DNA from: UBA5018 sp044375975
GTDB lineage: Bacteria > Cyanobacteriota > Cyanobacteriia > PCC-6307 > Cyanobiaceae
Assembly (NCBI GenBank): GCA_044375975.1
Contig: JBILLQ010000002.1
Coordinates: 54,060 to 118,059, forward strand
DNA length: 64,000 nucleotides
Direction: 5' to 3'
Positions 1 through 7,880 of this stretch are shown here, piece after piece. The notes beneath the pieces are model-generated. The model was not told where the DNA came from, made no database searches, and worked only from the letters and a program-made list of their open reading frames with translations. The first letter of the stretch is position 1, and the number at the start of each line of letters is the position of its first letter. A program made the translations under genes and the position numbers.

Positions 1-135
1 TCGCTCACCAATATCGATCTGCGACCGAATCGCCCCAACCAGATTAGTCTGGAGCCAGGGTCCTCATCTAATTGGGCGAGCAGATCGGGAACCAAAGGCC
101 AGGCCACAGGATTTCGCCAAGGGATACCATTCTGA
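1..135 (+). CDS. Possible 3' end of an upstream gene (partial)
   Basis: A frame is open from the left edge to a TGA at 133-135 and encodes about 44 residues. It is too short to identify, and a chance open frame of this length is possible. If real, it is the tail of a gene running in the same direction as the glycosyltransferase that starts 82 bp further on. Confidence 0.2.
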   Translation, partial: SLTNIDLRPNRPNQISLEPGSSSNWASRSGTKGQATGFRQGIPF

Positions 136-217
136 CCTCCCACAGGCCCAACAGGTCCTCGGTTCACGGCCTGAGGGCCTGCCAGGTGGCAAAACATCAC
201 CAAATCAGAGTTTCTAG

Positions 218-1507
218 ATGGAGGCCAAACCGAAGCCGAGGCTGGTGATTGTGGACCCCGCCTGGAGCGGTTCAGTGGGTCACCATCCTGACGTCAACCG
301 CCAGTTGCAACAAGTGCTGGACGCGGCCGGCTGGCAGGTGGAAGCCTGGGCCGACCAGGCGGCAGCTGAACTGGGATTGCCCTGGATCCGCCCCTTGCTT
401 CACGGCTGCGGCTACCAAGATCCACGCCACTGGAGCGACACTGGCGGCAGCCTGCACCTGGCACGCCGCCTGGCCGACCAACTGGCTGCGGGCCTGGGCC
501 CAGCTGAACAACCGGTGGCAGCCTGGCTGATGCACACCGCCCTGCCCTATCAACTGATGGGGCTGGCTCGACTGCTCAACCAACAGCCAGCGGCCCAGGT
601 ATTGATCAGTCTCATGTTTGCCCCGGGAGAAACCCTGGAGGGAGAAGCGGCGGATGCCGTCGCCACCAGCAACAGCCGCCAGGCCCTGGCGGCGCTGGCG
701 GAAGCCTGCCGGCGGCAGGGCCATAAACTCTGGCTCGGTCTGCCCTCCCGTCAACAACAGGAGCTATGGGCGCCCCTGATCAGGGCTGCCGAATTGCCTG
801 AGGGGGAACTGCATGCAGCGGTGGTCGGCGCCGGTGGAGCTGCCGTAAAGCTCCCCAAAGGAGCCCCCAAACTGTTGCTGCATTGGGGTGACCGCAAGCA
901 GTCCAAGGGCTGGCTCCACAGCTTGGCGGCGGTGGAGCAATTGCTCGATCAGGGGGTACCAGCCAACCTGCGCGGCCATGGCTGGCTCTTTCATGTGCAT
1001 TGTCATGAACCCATACCGGAGTCAGAACTGCAACTGCTGGAGCGGGCCGAGCTCCAGATACCTGGCTATCAACTGCTGCGCGAGGCGATTCCCCAGCCGG
1101 AAATGTTGAGGCGATTAGCCGGCTGCAATGCAGCGCTTCTGGCTTACTGCCCGCGAGCTTACTCACAGCGCAGCTCCGGCATCCTTTGGGCCTACGCCAG
1201 CGCTCGACGGGCTGTGGGCCTGCCAGCGGCGGTGGTGGGACTTGACGGAGGCTGGCTGGAACGGGAGTCCCGGGAGCTGGGCCTAGCCTGGCACTCAGCA
1301 GTGAATCCCAGCTCCACCGGCTGGCTAAAACCGCTCGCCGAAGCCATTGATGCTGGCCAAGACAGGGTTCAGCCTCCCCCCGAGGAAAGCGGCGGGCCCA
1401 ATGAAATCTACAGCGAAATCATTCTCGGCAGAAGTTTTGCGAAACAAATTGCCTTGCTGCTTAGTTTAGCACAGCCACCCAAATCGCCCCCCCCCCCCCC
1501 CCCGTGA
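218..1507 (+). CDS. GT-B-like glycosyltransferase with C-terminal poly-Pro tail
   Basis: This 429-residue protein starts at ATG 218. It begins with a Rossmann-like strand followed by a GHHPDVN motif, as at the sugar-acceptor end of GT-B (GT4-type) enzymes. A second Rossmann-like half begins near residue 205 (KLLLHWGDR) and resembles the donor-binding domain. No signal peptide or membrane segment is visible. The location next to gmd/fcl supports a role in surface polysaccharide assembly. The last codons are read from a run of 17 C, giving a Pro-rich end before TGA. Slippage there would change the tail: 16 C adds about five residues, and 18 C would run some 44 codons into gmd. The fold call is an inference from motifs, and neither donor nor acceptor can be named. 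Confidence 0.6.
   Translation: MEAKPKPRLVIVDPAWSGSVGHHPDVNRQLQQVLDAAGWQVEAWADQAAAELGLPWIRPLLHGCGYQDPRHWSDTGGSLHLARRLADQLAAGLGPAEQPVAAWLMHTALPYQLMGLARLLNQQPAAQVLISLMFAPGETLEGEAADAVATSNSRQALAALAEACRRQGHKLWLGLPSRQQQELWAPLIRAAELPEGELHAAVVGAGGAAVKLPKGAPKLLLHWGDRKQSKGWLHSLAAVEQLLDQGVPANLRGHGWLFHVHCHEPIPESELQLLERAELQIPGYQLLREAIPQPEMLRRLAGCNAALLAYCPRAYSQRSSGILWAYASARRAVGLPAAVVGLDGGWLERESRELGLAWHSAVNPSSTGWLKPLAEAIDAGQDRVQPPPEESGGPNEIYSEIILGRSFAKQIALLLSLAQPPKSPPPPPP
1487..1503 (+). repeat. Homopolymeric C tract (17 C) inside the 3' end of a CDS
   Basis: Seventeen consecutive C bases encode the Pro tail of the preceding glycosyltransferase. Long mononucleotide runs in surface-glycan genes are classic slippage sites, though the tract lies after the catalytic domain. 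It could also be a consensus-length error in the assembly. Confidence 0.95.
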
Positions 1508-1531
1508 GCCTCAAGGCGAGTAGCAGCAGGC

Positions 1532-1559
1532 TTGACAAGGGGAGCAAAAGCTTTAAAAT
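1532..1559 (+). promoter_or_regulatory. Sigma-70-type promoter of the gmd operon
   Basis: TTGACA (1532-1537) and TAAAAT (1554-1559) are separated by 16 nt. This is a near-consensus housekeeping promoter in a 75-bp spacer, placed 23 nt before the TTG start of gmd. Transcription should begin around 1566. Confidence 0.65.
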
Positions 1560-1582
1560 CGGGAAAGTGATTAAAAACAAAA

Positions 1583-2734
1583 TTGGCCAAAATTGCCCTA
1601 ATCACCGGCATTACAGGCCAGGACGGGTCTTACCTGGCGGAATTCCTGCTTAGCAAAGGATATGAAGTTCATGGCATTAAGCGGCGGGCCAGCAGCTTCA
1701 ATACCGCCCGCATAGATCACCTCTATCAAGATCCCCACGAGACAAATCAGCGACTGGTGCTTCACTACGGAGATCTTACGGATAGCTCAAATTTAACTAG
1801 AATTATTCAGCAGGTTCAGCCGGATGAAATTTATAATCTAGGCGCCCAAAGCCATGTGGCTGTAAGTTTTGAAGAGCCTGAATACACGGCCAATAGCGAT
1901 GCGATTGGCACCCTGCGGATCCTTGAAGCAGTAAGGATTCTTGGGTTGGAAAAGAAGACGCGAATTTACCAGGCCAGCACCAGCGAACTCTATGGCCTTG
2001 TGCAGGAAATACCGCAGAAAGAAACCACGCCCTTCTACCCCAGAAGCCCCTATGCAGTGGCTAAAATGTATGCATATTGGATTACCGTCAATTACCGTGA
2101 ATCCTATGGAATGTATGCTTGTAATGGAATCCTGTTTAATCACGAGAGCCCGCGAAGAGGCGAAACATTTGTCACTCGCAAAATTACCCGTGGTCTCTCC
2201 AGGATCAACGCGGGCTTAGATCAATGCCTGTACATGGGCAACCTAGACTCCCTTCGTGACTGGGGGCATGCCAGAGATTACGTGGAAATGCAATGGCTCA
2301 TGCTGCAGCAAGAACAACCGGAAGATTTTGTTATTGCCACCGGTCGCCAAGAATCCGTGAGGAGATTCATTGAGCTTACCGCTCAAGAACTTGGCTGGGG
2401 AGGTATTGAATGGAGTGGTCAAGGCTTGCAGGAAACTGGTAAGAGAGCCGACACCTCAGAGGTTGTTGTGCGTATCGACCCCCGTTACTTCCGGCCAGCC
2501 GAGGTGGAGACACTATTGGGAGACCCAACTAAAGCACGGGAGAAATTGGGTTGGACCCCCACCACTACCCTGGAGCAATTGGTGGGTGAAATGGTTGCTG
2601 CAGATGTGCAAGAGGCTGCAAAAGAAGCCACCCTTCGCAGGGAGGGCTTTCTAGTGGTGGGTTCCATGGAAAATCCGCCCACAAGCCCCGCCATGATCGA
2701 AGCTGCAAACTTAGCCACTGGGGTTCAAGCCTAA
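1583..2734 (+). CDS. gmd: GDP-mannose 4,6-dehydratase
   Basis: Converts GDP-D-mannose to GDP-4-keto-6-deoxy-D-mannose with bound NADP, the first step towards GDP-L-fucose (or GDP-rhamnose). The 383-residue length fits the family. The N-terminus has the GITGQDGSYLAE nucleotide-binding loop. The STSELYG stretch and the YAVAK motif (Tyr-x3-Lys) carry the extended-SDR catalytic residues. The family signature NHESPRRGETFVTRK is intact. The start is TTG 1583, because no ATG lies upstream of the Rossmann motif. The stop overlaps the next start by one base (TAATG), so translation is coupled to fcl. The manC gene at 19.8-21.3 kb can supply the GDP-mannose. Confidence 0.96.
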   Translation: MAKIALITGITGQDGSYLAEFLLSKGYEVHGIKRRASSFNTARIDHLYQDPHETNQRLVLHYGDLTDSSNLTRIIQQVQPDEIYNLGAQSHVAVSFEEPEYTANSDAIGTLRILEAVRILGLEKKTRIYQASTSELYGLVQEIPQKETTPFYPRSPYAVAKMYAYWITVNYRESYGMYACNGILFNHESPRRGETFVTRKITRGLSRINAGLDQCLYMGNLDSLRDWGHARDYVEMQWLMLQQEQPEDFVIATGRQESVRRFIELTAQELGWGGIEWSGQGLQETGKRADTSEVVVRIDPRYFRPAEVETLLGDPTKAREKLGWTPTTTLEQLVGEMVAADVQEAAKEATLRREGFLVVGSMENPPTSPAMIEAANLATGVQA

Positions 2735-3696
2735 TGGCTGCCTTGATCACCCCTACCGACCGCTTCTTTGTAGCCGGTCACCGCGGCATGGCCGGCGGCG
2801 CCATTGTACGAGCACTTCAGAGCCAAGGCTACTCTCAACTGCTAACTGCCAGCAGGCAAGAGTTGGATTTGGAAGATGGCAATGCCGTGCAGGCCTGGTT
2901 CGAGGCCAACCGCCCCGAAGTGGTTGTACTGGCTGCGGCAAAAGTTGGCGGCATTTATGCCAACGATACCTATCCGGCAGATTTTCTACTATGTAATCTC
3001 AAGATCCAGATAAATGTTATCGAAAGTGCCTGGCGCACCGGTGCCAAACGCCTGCTTTTTTTAGGTAGCAGCTGCATCTACCCTAAATTTGCTGAGCAGC
3101 CCATTCGCGAAGAATCCCTGCTCACTGGCTCCTTGGAGCCCACCAATGAATGGTATGCAATTGCCAAGATTGCTGGCATCAAGCTCTGTCAATCATTACG
3201 CAAGCAACACGGCTTTAATGCAATTAGCTTAATGCCCACAAATCTATACGGCCCCGGAGATAACTACCATCCAAAAAATAGCCACGTAATGCCAGCATTG
3301 ATTCGTCGCTTTCACGAAGCCAAAGTTGCCGACTCGCCAAATGTGACCTGCTGGGGAACTGGCTCTCCCATGCGAGAGTTCCTACATGTAGACGATCTTG
3401 GTGCCGCCTGCGTATACGCTCTAGAGAATTATAATCCTGACCCAAATGATTCGGTTCAGCATCTAAATGTTGGCACTGGTACCGATCTTACTATTAAACA
3501 GTTAGCCGAGCTTGTAAAAAGCACAGTGGGCTTTAATGGCGAGATCATTTGGGATCACACCAAACCCGATGGCACGCCCAAGAAACAACTGGATGTGCAA
3601 CGCATTCAGAATCTTGGCTGGCATCACAAAATTGAGCTCAGCGAAGGCATTGCCAGCACATACCACGATTTTTTAACCACTGATTTTCGTGGATAA
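2734..3696 (+). CDS. fcl: GDP-L-fucose synthase
   Basis: An epimerase-reductase that turns GDP-4-keto-6-deoxymannose into GDP-L-fucose using NADPH. The 320-residue protein has the GHRGMAG dinucleotide loop near residue 14, the LFLGSSCIYPK signature carrying the catalytic Ser, the YAIAK Tyr-Lys pair and NLYGPGDNY. Its ATG overlaps the gmd stop by one base, and gmd-fcl is the standard pair for GDP-fucose supply. A strong assignment with nothing unusual in length or motifs. Confidence 0.96.
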   Translation: MAALITPTDRFFVAGHRGMAGGAIVRALQSQGYSQLLTASRQELDLEDGNAVQAWFEANRPEVVVLAAAKVGGIYANDTYPADFLLCNLKIQINVIESAWRTGAKRLLFLGSSCIYPKFAEQPIREESLLTGSLEPTNEWYAIAKIAGIKLCQSLRKQHGFNAISLMPTNLYGPGDNYHPKNSHVMPALIRRFHEAKVADSPNVTCWGTGSPMREFLHVDDLGAACVYALENYNPDPNDSVQHLNVGTGTDLTIKQLAELVKSTVGFNGEIIWDHTKPDGTPKKQLDVQRIQNLGWHHKIELSEGIASTYHDFLTTDFRG

Positions 3697-3745
3697 AGCC
3701 ACTAACAAGAAACCAAAGTTCAATCACCCCAATTAACTTCCTCCC

Positions 3746-4528
3746 GTGACGGCAATCAGCTCAACTACCATAAGACAGCTGGGGCAGACTGGCCTCAGGA
3801 TTGACATGGGCGAAGATTGCTTTCTTTTTGACCCATATCTCAGTAATTCAGTTCAAGAACTTGATGCTCCCGATCTGCTACGACAAATACCTATTCCATT
3901 TGCCCCTGAGCAAGTGACTAATGCTAAGTGGGTTATTATCACCCATGAGCACTTAGATCATTGCGATCCCCATACCCTACCCCAGATAGCTGCCGCAAGC
4001 CCGGAGGCCAAATTCATGGCTCCCGAGCCAGCAAGAAAACTAATGCTGTCCTGGGGAATTGATGCGAGTCGAATTGTAGCAACTACACCGGAATTGCAAC
4101 AGTTAGCAGAAAATATTTCGGTAAAATCTCTGCCGTCTGCTCACCCAAAAGTTCGCATGGGAAGTGACAATCAACCAGTGGCGGTTGGCTATCTAATCAG
4201 CTTGAACGATTGTCAAATATATCTAGCTGGCGACACCTCGGCATGCGAAGATGTTATTGCGGCTATCAAAAAGCAGCCCCATATTGACATTGCACTTCTG
4301 CCGGTGAACGAAGACAATTTCTTTCGCCGCAAACGAGGAATAGTTGGAAACATGAGCATTCGAGAGGCTTTTGGACTGGCCGCCGAATGCGGTATAAGCA
4401 CAGTAGTGCCAGTTCATTGGGATCTTTTTGAGGCCAACAGCACAGATCCCGAAGAAATCAAGGCCGTCTATCAAGCCCACGCTTGGCCTTTTCGCCTGGC
4501 GATGAGCATAGAAGAGGCATTGATATGA
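3746..4528 (+). CDS. MBL-fold metallo-hydrolase (UlaG-like)
   Basis: This 260-residue protein of the metallo-beta-lactamase superfamily starts at GTG 3746. The metal ligands are visible: THEHLDHCD at residues 66-74 (HxHxDH), a His in LPSAHPK, LAGDTS with the bridging Asp, and VPVHWD near the C-terminus. The form is closest to UlaG-like lactonases/phosphodiesterases. It lies between fcl and the cytidylyltransferase fusion and overlaps the latter by ATGA, so it is co-translated with glycan genes. An unusual sugar phosphate, lactone or nucleotide-activated sugar is a plausible substrate, but this is inference. No signal peptide is visible, so it is probably cytoplasmic. Confidence 0.8.
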   Translation: MTAISSTTIRQLGQTGLRIDMGEDCFLFDPYLSNSVQELDAPDLLRQIPIPFAPEQVTNAKWVIITHEHLDHCDPHTLPQIAAASPEAKFMAPEPARKLMLSWGIDASRIVATTPELQQLAENISVKSLPSAHPKVRMGSDNQPVAVGYLISLNDCQIYLAGDTSACEDVIAAIKKQPHIDIALLPVNEDNFFRRKRGIVGNMSIREAFGLAAECGISTVVPVHWDLFEANSTDPEEIKAVYQAHAWPFRLAMSIEEALI

Positions 4529-6183
4529 ATAAGCCAAGGGCTAGCATTGTCATTCGCACTCTTAATGAGGCGACATACCTACCAGAGTTGCTCCAGGCGA
4601 TCAAGGCTCAACGCTGCGAATATCGCTATGAGATTATTGTCATTGACTCTGGCTCTACAGATGGGACCCAGCAAATAGCCCAGCAAGAAGGATGCAGACT
4701 TCTCTCAATTACCCGTAAAGAATTCACTTTTGGCCGCAGCTTAAATCGTGGCTGTGCCGCGGCAGAGGGTGAATTTCTAGTTTTCATTAGCGGCCACTGC
4801 GTGCCATGTCACGGCAGCTGGCTGCAAAGATTATTAGATCCACTAGAGAATAGAGAGGTGGATTATACATATGGTCGTCAGCTTGGCGGTCCGGCAACTT
4901 TCTTCAGTGAAAAAGAGATTTTTGCCAAGTATTTTCCAGCCCAAACCGCTGTACCACAGCAGGGATTCTACTGTAATAATGCCAATAGCGCCCTGACCAA
5001 GCAAGCATGGCTTCTCCATTCCTTTGATGAAGAGATTACCGGTCTAGAAGATATGCATCTAGCCCGCAAACTTGTTAATAGTGGCCTAAAGGTTGGCTAT
5101 GTAGCTGAGGCCAGCGTTTTCCACTACCATCGTGAAGCCTGGTCCCAAGTGCAGCGTCGTTTTGAGAGAGAAGCACTGGCTCTCAAGCAGATCTGCCCTG
5201 AGCTGCTGATTAGGCGTCGTGACTTAGCACGTTTTATCCTTGCCGGAGTGAGCAATGATCTGAGGAAAGCCGCCAAAGATCGCCAGTTAATCCAGCATTT
5301 TACTCCTATTATTAAGTATCGTTTTAATCAATATTGGGGATCCTACAAGGGCAATCGTCAGCATCGACTTCTCACTCACAAACTCCGCGAAAGCTACTTT
5401 TACCCTGACCAAAGCAAGGGCTCTGCCCTTGCTGGCTCAGTGGTACAATCACCATCAGAACAACTCGACAAACAGCCGCCCATGATCGAAAAAAAGAAAA
5501 TCATTGCCCTAGTGCCAATGAAAGCTCACAGCGCCAGAGTTTCAGGCAAAAATTTTCGGAACTTTTGTGGTAAGCCTCTATTTCGCTGGATTTTAGATAC
5601 ACTTTTAGAAGTTGAAGAAATTGATCGCGTAGTAATCAACACTGATGCGCGTGACATTCTAAAACAAAATGGCCTTGTTGATGGCGATAGAATCCAGATT
5701 CGTGATCGCCCCAAGGAAATATGTGGCGACTTTGTAAGTATGAACAAAGTCATTGCCGACGATATCGCCAACACAGATGGTGATATATATTTGATGACTC
5801 ACACTACCAACCCATTGCTAAGCGCCCAAACAATACGCTCCGCAATTGCCAGTTTTAGTAGTTCCTCCGACCGGGGCGAGTGCGACTCCCTCTTCACCGT
5901 TGATCGCATTCAAACTAGATTTTACTTGAAAGACGGCAGTCCAGTCAATCATGATCCTAATAATTTAATTCGAACTCAAGACCTTGAACCCTGGTTCGAA
6001 GAAAACTCAAACCTTTACATCTTCACCCCCAAAAGCTTTGAAAGCACGGAAGCAAGAATAGGTCAAGCACCTAAACTGTTTACAACTCCAAAGTACGAAT
6101 CTATTGATATTGACGAACCAGAAGACTGGGATTTTGCAGTCGCAACCAAAACCTACCTCGACAGCCAAGGAGCAAAAAACTGA
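4525..6183 (+). CDS. Fusion of a GT2 glycosyltransferase and an acylneuraminate-type cytidylyltransferase
   Basis: A 552-residue, two-domain protein. Residues 4-about 290 form a family-2 glycosyltransferase: ASIVIRTLNEA, VIDSGSTDGT, a metal-site equivalent near FISGHCVPC, and GLEDMHLARKL with ED at 175-176. From about residue 320 (MIEKKKIIALVP) comes a NeuA/PtmB-like cytidylyltransferase with the KAHSARVSGKN substrate loop, CGKPLFRWI and VINTDARD, ending in SIDIDEPEDW. The second half should activate a nonulosonic or related sugar acid to its CMP form, and the first half transfers a sugar. The chosen ATG at 4525 overlaps the MBL stop. An in-frame ATG at 5482 could allow separate translation of the cytidylyltransferase, though no clear ribosome site precedes it. 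No neuB-like synthase is present nearby. Confidence 0.85.
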   Translation: MNKPRASIVIRTLNEATYLPELLQAIKAQRCEYRYEIIVIDSGSTDGTQQIAQQEGCRLLSITRKEFTFGRSLNRGCAAAEGEFLVFISGHCVPCHGSWLQRLLDPLENREVDYTYGRQLGGPATFFSEKEIFAKYFPAQTAVPQQGFYCNNANSALTKQAWLLHSFDEEITGLEDMHLARKLVNSGLKVGYVAEASVFHYHREAWSQVQRRFEREALALKQICPELLIRRRDLARFILAGVSNDLRKAAKDRQLIQHFTPIIKYRFNQYWGSYKGNRQHRLLTHKLRESYFYPDQSKGSALAGSVVQSPSEQLDKQPPMIEKKKIIALVPMKAHSARVSGKNFRNFCGKPLFRWILDTLLEVEEIDRVVINTDARDILKQNGLVDGDRIQIRDRPKEICGDFVSMNKVIADDIANTDGDIYLMTHTTNPLLSAQTIRSAIASFSSSSDRGECDSLFTVDRIQTRFYLKDGSPVNHDPNNLIRTQDLEPWFEENSNLYIFTPKSFESTEARIGQAPKLFTTPKYESIDIDEPEDWDFAVATKTYLDSQGAKN

Positions 6184-6184
6184 C

Positions 6185-7141
6185 ATGGCCATTCCACATC
6201 CCAAAGTTTTAGTTACATGTCCCCCAATGCTTGGTCAGATTGATCGCTTTTATCAGAGCGCTTCTGCATCGGGCATCGAACTTGTTCCGGCAGCGGTCAC
6301 TCAAGTGCTTTCGGAAGCAGAACTGATCGAGATCCTGCCTAGCTATGATGGATGGATTATTGGAGATGATCCGGCAACTCGTCGGGTTTTTGAGGCTGGT
6401 GCCGCCGGAAAATTGCGTGCCGCTGTAAAGTGGGGAATTGGTGTAGACAATGTCGACTTTGCAGCCTGCAAAGATCTTGGCATCCCAATCATTAATACGC
6501 CAATGATGTTTGGCCAGGAAGTGGCAGATGTTGCCCTGGGCTACATCCTCAGCCTGGCTAGACAGCTTCATGCCATTGACCATGGAATCAGGGCAGGTAA
6601 TTGGCCCAAGCCAGCCGGTATGTCCCTAAGTGGCAAGACCATGGCACTTGTGGGATATGGAGACATCGGTCGACAAGTAGCCAAGCGTGGCACCTGCCTT
6701 GGCATGAATGTAATAGTCTACGATCCATTTGTTGCAGCAGAATCCTTGGATTCAACCGTGGAATTGCAAGCATGGCCCAATCGCGTTGACGAAGCGGATT
6801 TTGTAGTTTTTACTTGCGCATTGACGCCTAAAAATACGCACATGTTCAATGATGAAATAATCAAGCTTTGCAAGCAAACTGCCTATGTAGTTAATGTAGC
6901 CAGGGGGCCATTGATTGACGAGGAAGCGCTGACATTAGCCCTGGAGCAGGGGCGTCTCGCAGGGGCTGCATTAGATGTGTTCGAAGCTGAGCCCTTGCCA
7001 CTTGCATCGAGACTACGCAAGCTTTCCTGCTGTATATTTGGATCACACAATGGTTCAAATACGGTTGACGCCGTCCAACGGGCTAGCCTGCGATCAATTG
7101 AACTGATTTCAGGATTCCTAAGCCAAACACAGCAAAAATAA
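6185..7141 (+). CDS. D-2-hydroxyacid dehydrogenase (phosphoglycerate dehydrogenase-like)
   Basis: A 318-residue NAD-dependent D-isomer-specific 2-hydroxyacid dehydrogenase. It shows the ALVGYGDIGRQVAKR dinucleotide loop, NVARGPLIDEEAL with the catalytic Arg, ALDVFEAEPL with the Glu and FGSHNGSNT with the catalytic His. It lacks the C-terminal ACT/regulatory domain of housekeeping SerA. The start at ATG 6185, one base after the previous stop, gives the usual N-terminus. Such dehydrogenases recur beside NeuA/PtmB-type genes and SDRs in sugar-acid clusters, suggesting oxidation of a sugar-derived 2-hydroxyacid rather than serine synthesis. That role is inferred from context only. Confidence 0.85.
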   Translation: MAIPHPKVLVTCPPMLGQIDRFYQSASASGIELVPAAVTQVLSEAELIEILPSYDGWIIGDDPATRRVFEAGAAGKLRAAVKWGIGVDNVDFAACKDLGIPIINTPMMFGQEVADVALGYILSLARQLHAIDHGIRAGNWPKPAGMSLSGKTMALVGYGDIGRQVAKRGTCLGMNVIVYDPFVAAESLDSTVELQAWPNRVDEADFVVFTCALTPKNTHMFNDEIIKLCKQTAYVVNVARGPLIDEEALTLALEQGRLAGAALDVFEAEPLPLASRLRKLSCCIFGSHNGSNTVDAVQRASLRSIELISGFLSQTQQK

Positions 7142-7860
7142 TGAAGTCAGTATTGATAACTGGTGTCAATGGAGGCATCGGGCAGGCCCTTGCTATTCAT
7201 TTTAATTCCCAGGGCTGGCATGTAATTGGCACAGATATTCAGCCCACAAGTGGCTGCAGTTCTGTTCACGAATTTATCCCCTGCGATCTGGCGGTTGGCG
7301 TTGGGTCAATTGGTAACTATTTAGATAGCCAGCCTGATCGCCAGCTCCATTGCTTAATTAATAATGCAGCCATTCAAATAACTGGTCATTTCAATGATAT
7401 TACTACCGCTAATTTGCTCACAAGCTTGCAGGTTAATGTGGTGGCCGCTTTCTCGCTTAGCAAGCTACTTTTTGATTATCTAGCGGCCACCAGGGGAACG
7501 ATCATCAATATTAGCAGTATACATTCAGCTTTAACCAAGCCAGGATTCCTGGCGTATAGCGTTTCAAAAGCCGCCCTGAGTGGCCTCACCCGAGCCATGG
7601 CGTTAGATATAGGAAATAAAGTAAGAGTAAATGCAATTGAGCCAGCTGCAATAGCCACTGATATGCTAATTCAGGGATTTGGAGATAACATTAACGGGCT
7701 AAATGAGCTAAGTAATTACCATCCAACTGGTACGCTTGGCGATCCGGAAGAAGTGGCAAGATTGGCCTATTTAATTGCGTCTGAACAGCTGCCATTTTTA
7801 AATGGTAGCTGTATCAATATCGATGGCGGCATTCGGTCCCGCCTCCATGATCCCGCCTAA
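7141..7860 (+). CDS. SDR-family oxidoreductase (PtmA-like context)
   Basis: A 239-residue classical short-chain dehydrogenase with the TGVNGGIGQAL cofactor loop, NNAAIQ, the ISSIHS serine and the YSVSKAALSGL Tyr-x3-Lys motif, ending in the usual GSCINIDGG. The ATG overlaps the previous stop by one base. In Campylobacter-like legionaminic-acid loci an SDR (PtmA) sits beside the cytidylyltransferase PtmB, and the arrangement here is similar. Substrate unknown; it probably makes or modifies the sugar precursor activated by the fused cytidylyltransferase. Confidence 0.85.
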   Translation: MKSVLITGVNGGIGQALAIHFNSQGWHVIGTDIQPTSGCSSVHEFIPCDLAVGVGSIGNYLDSQPDRQLHCLINNAAIQITGHFNDITTANLLTSLQVNVVAAFSLSKLLFDYLAATRGTIINISSIHSALTKPGFLAYSVSKAALSGLTRAMALDIGNKVRVNAIEPAAIATDMLIQGFGDNINGLNELSNYHPTGTLGDPEEVARLAYLIASEQLPFLNGSCINIDGGIRSRLHDPA

Positions 7861-7880
7861 ACGGCACATCCTTGCGACTA

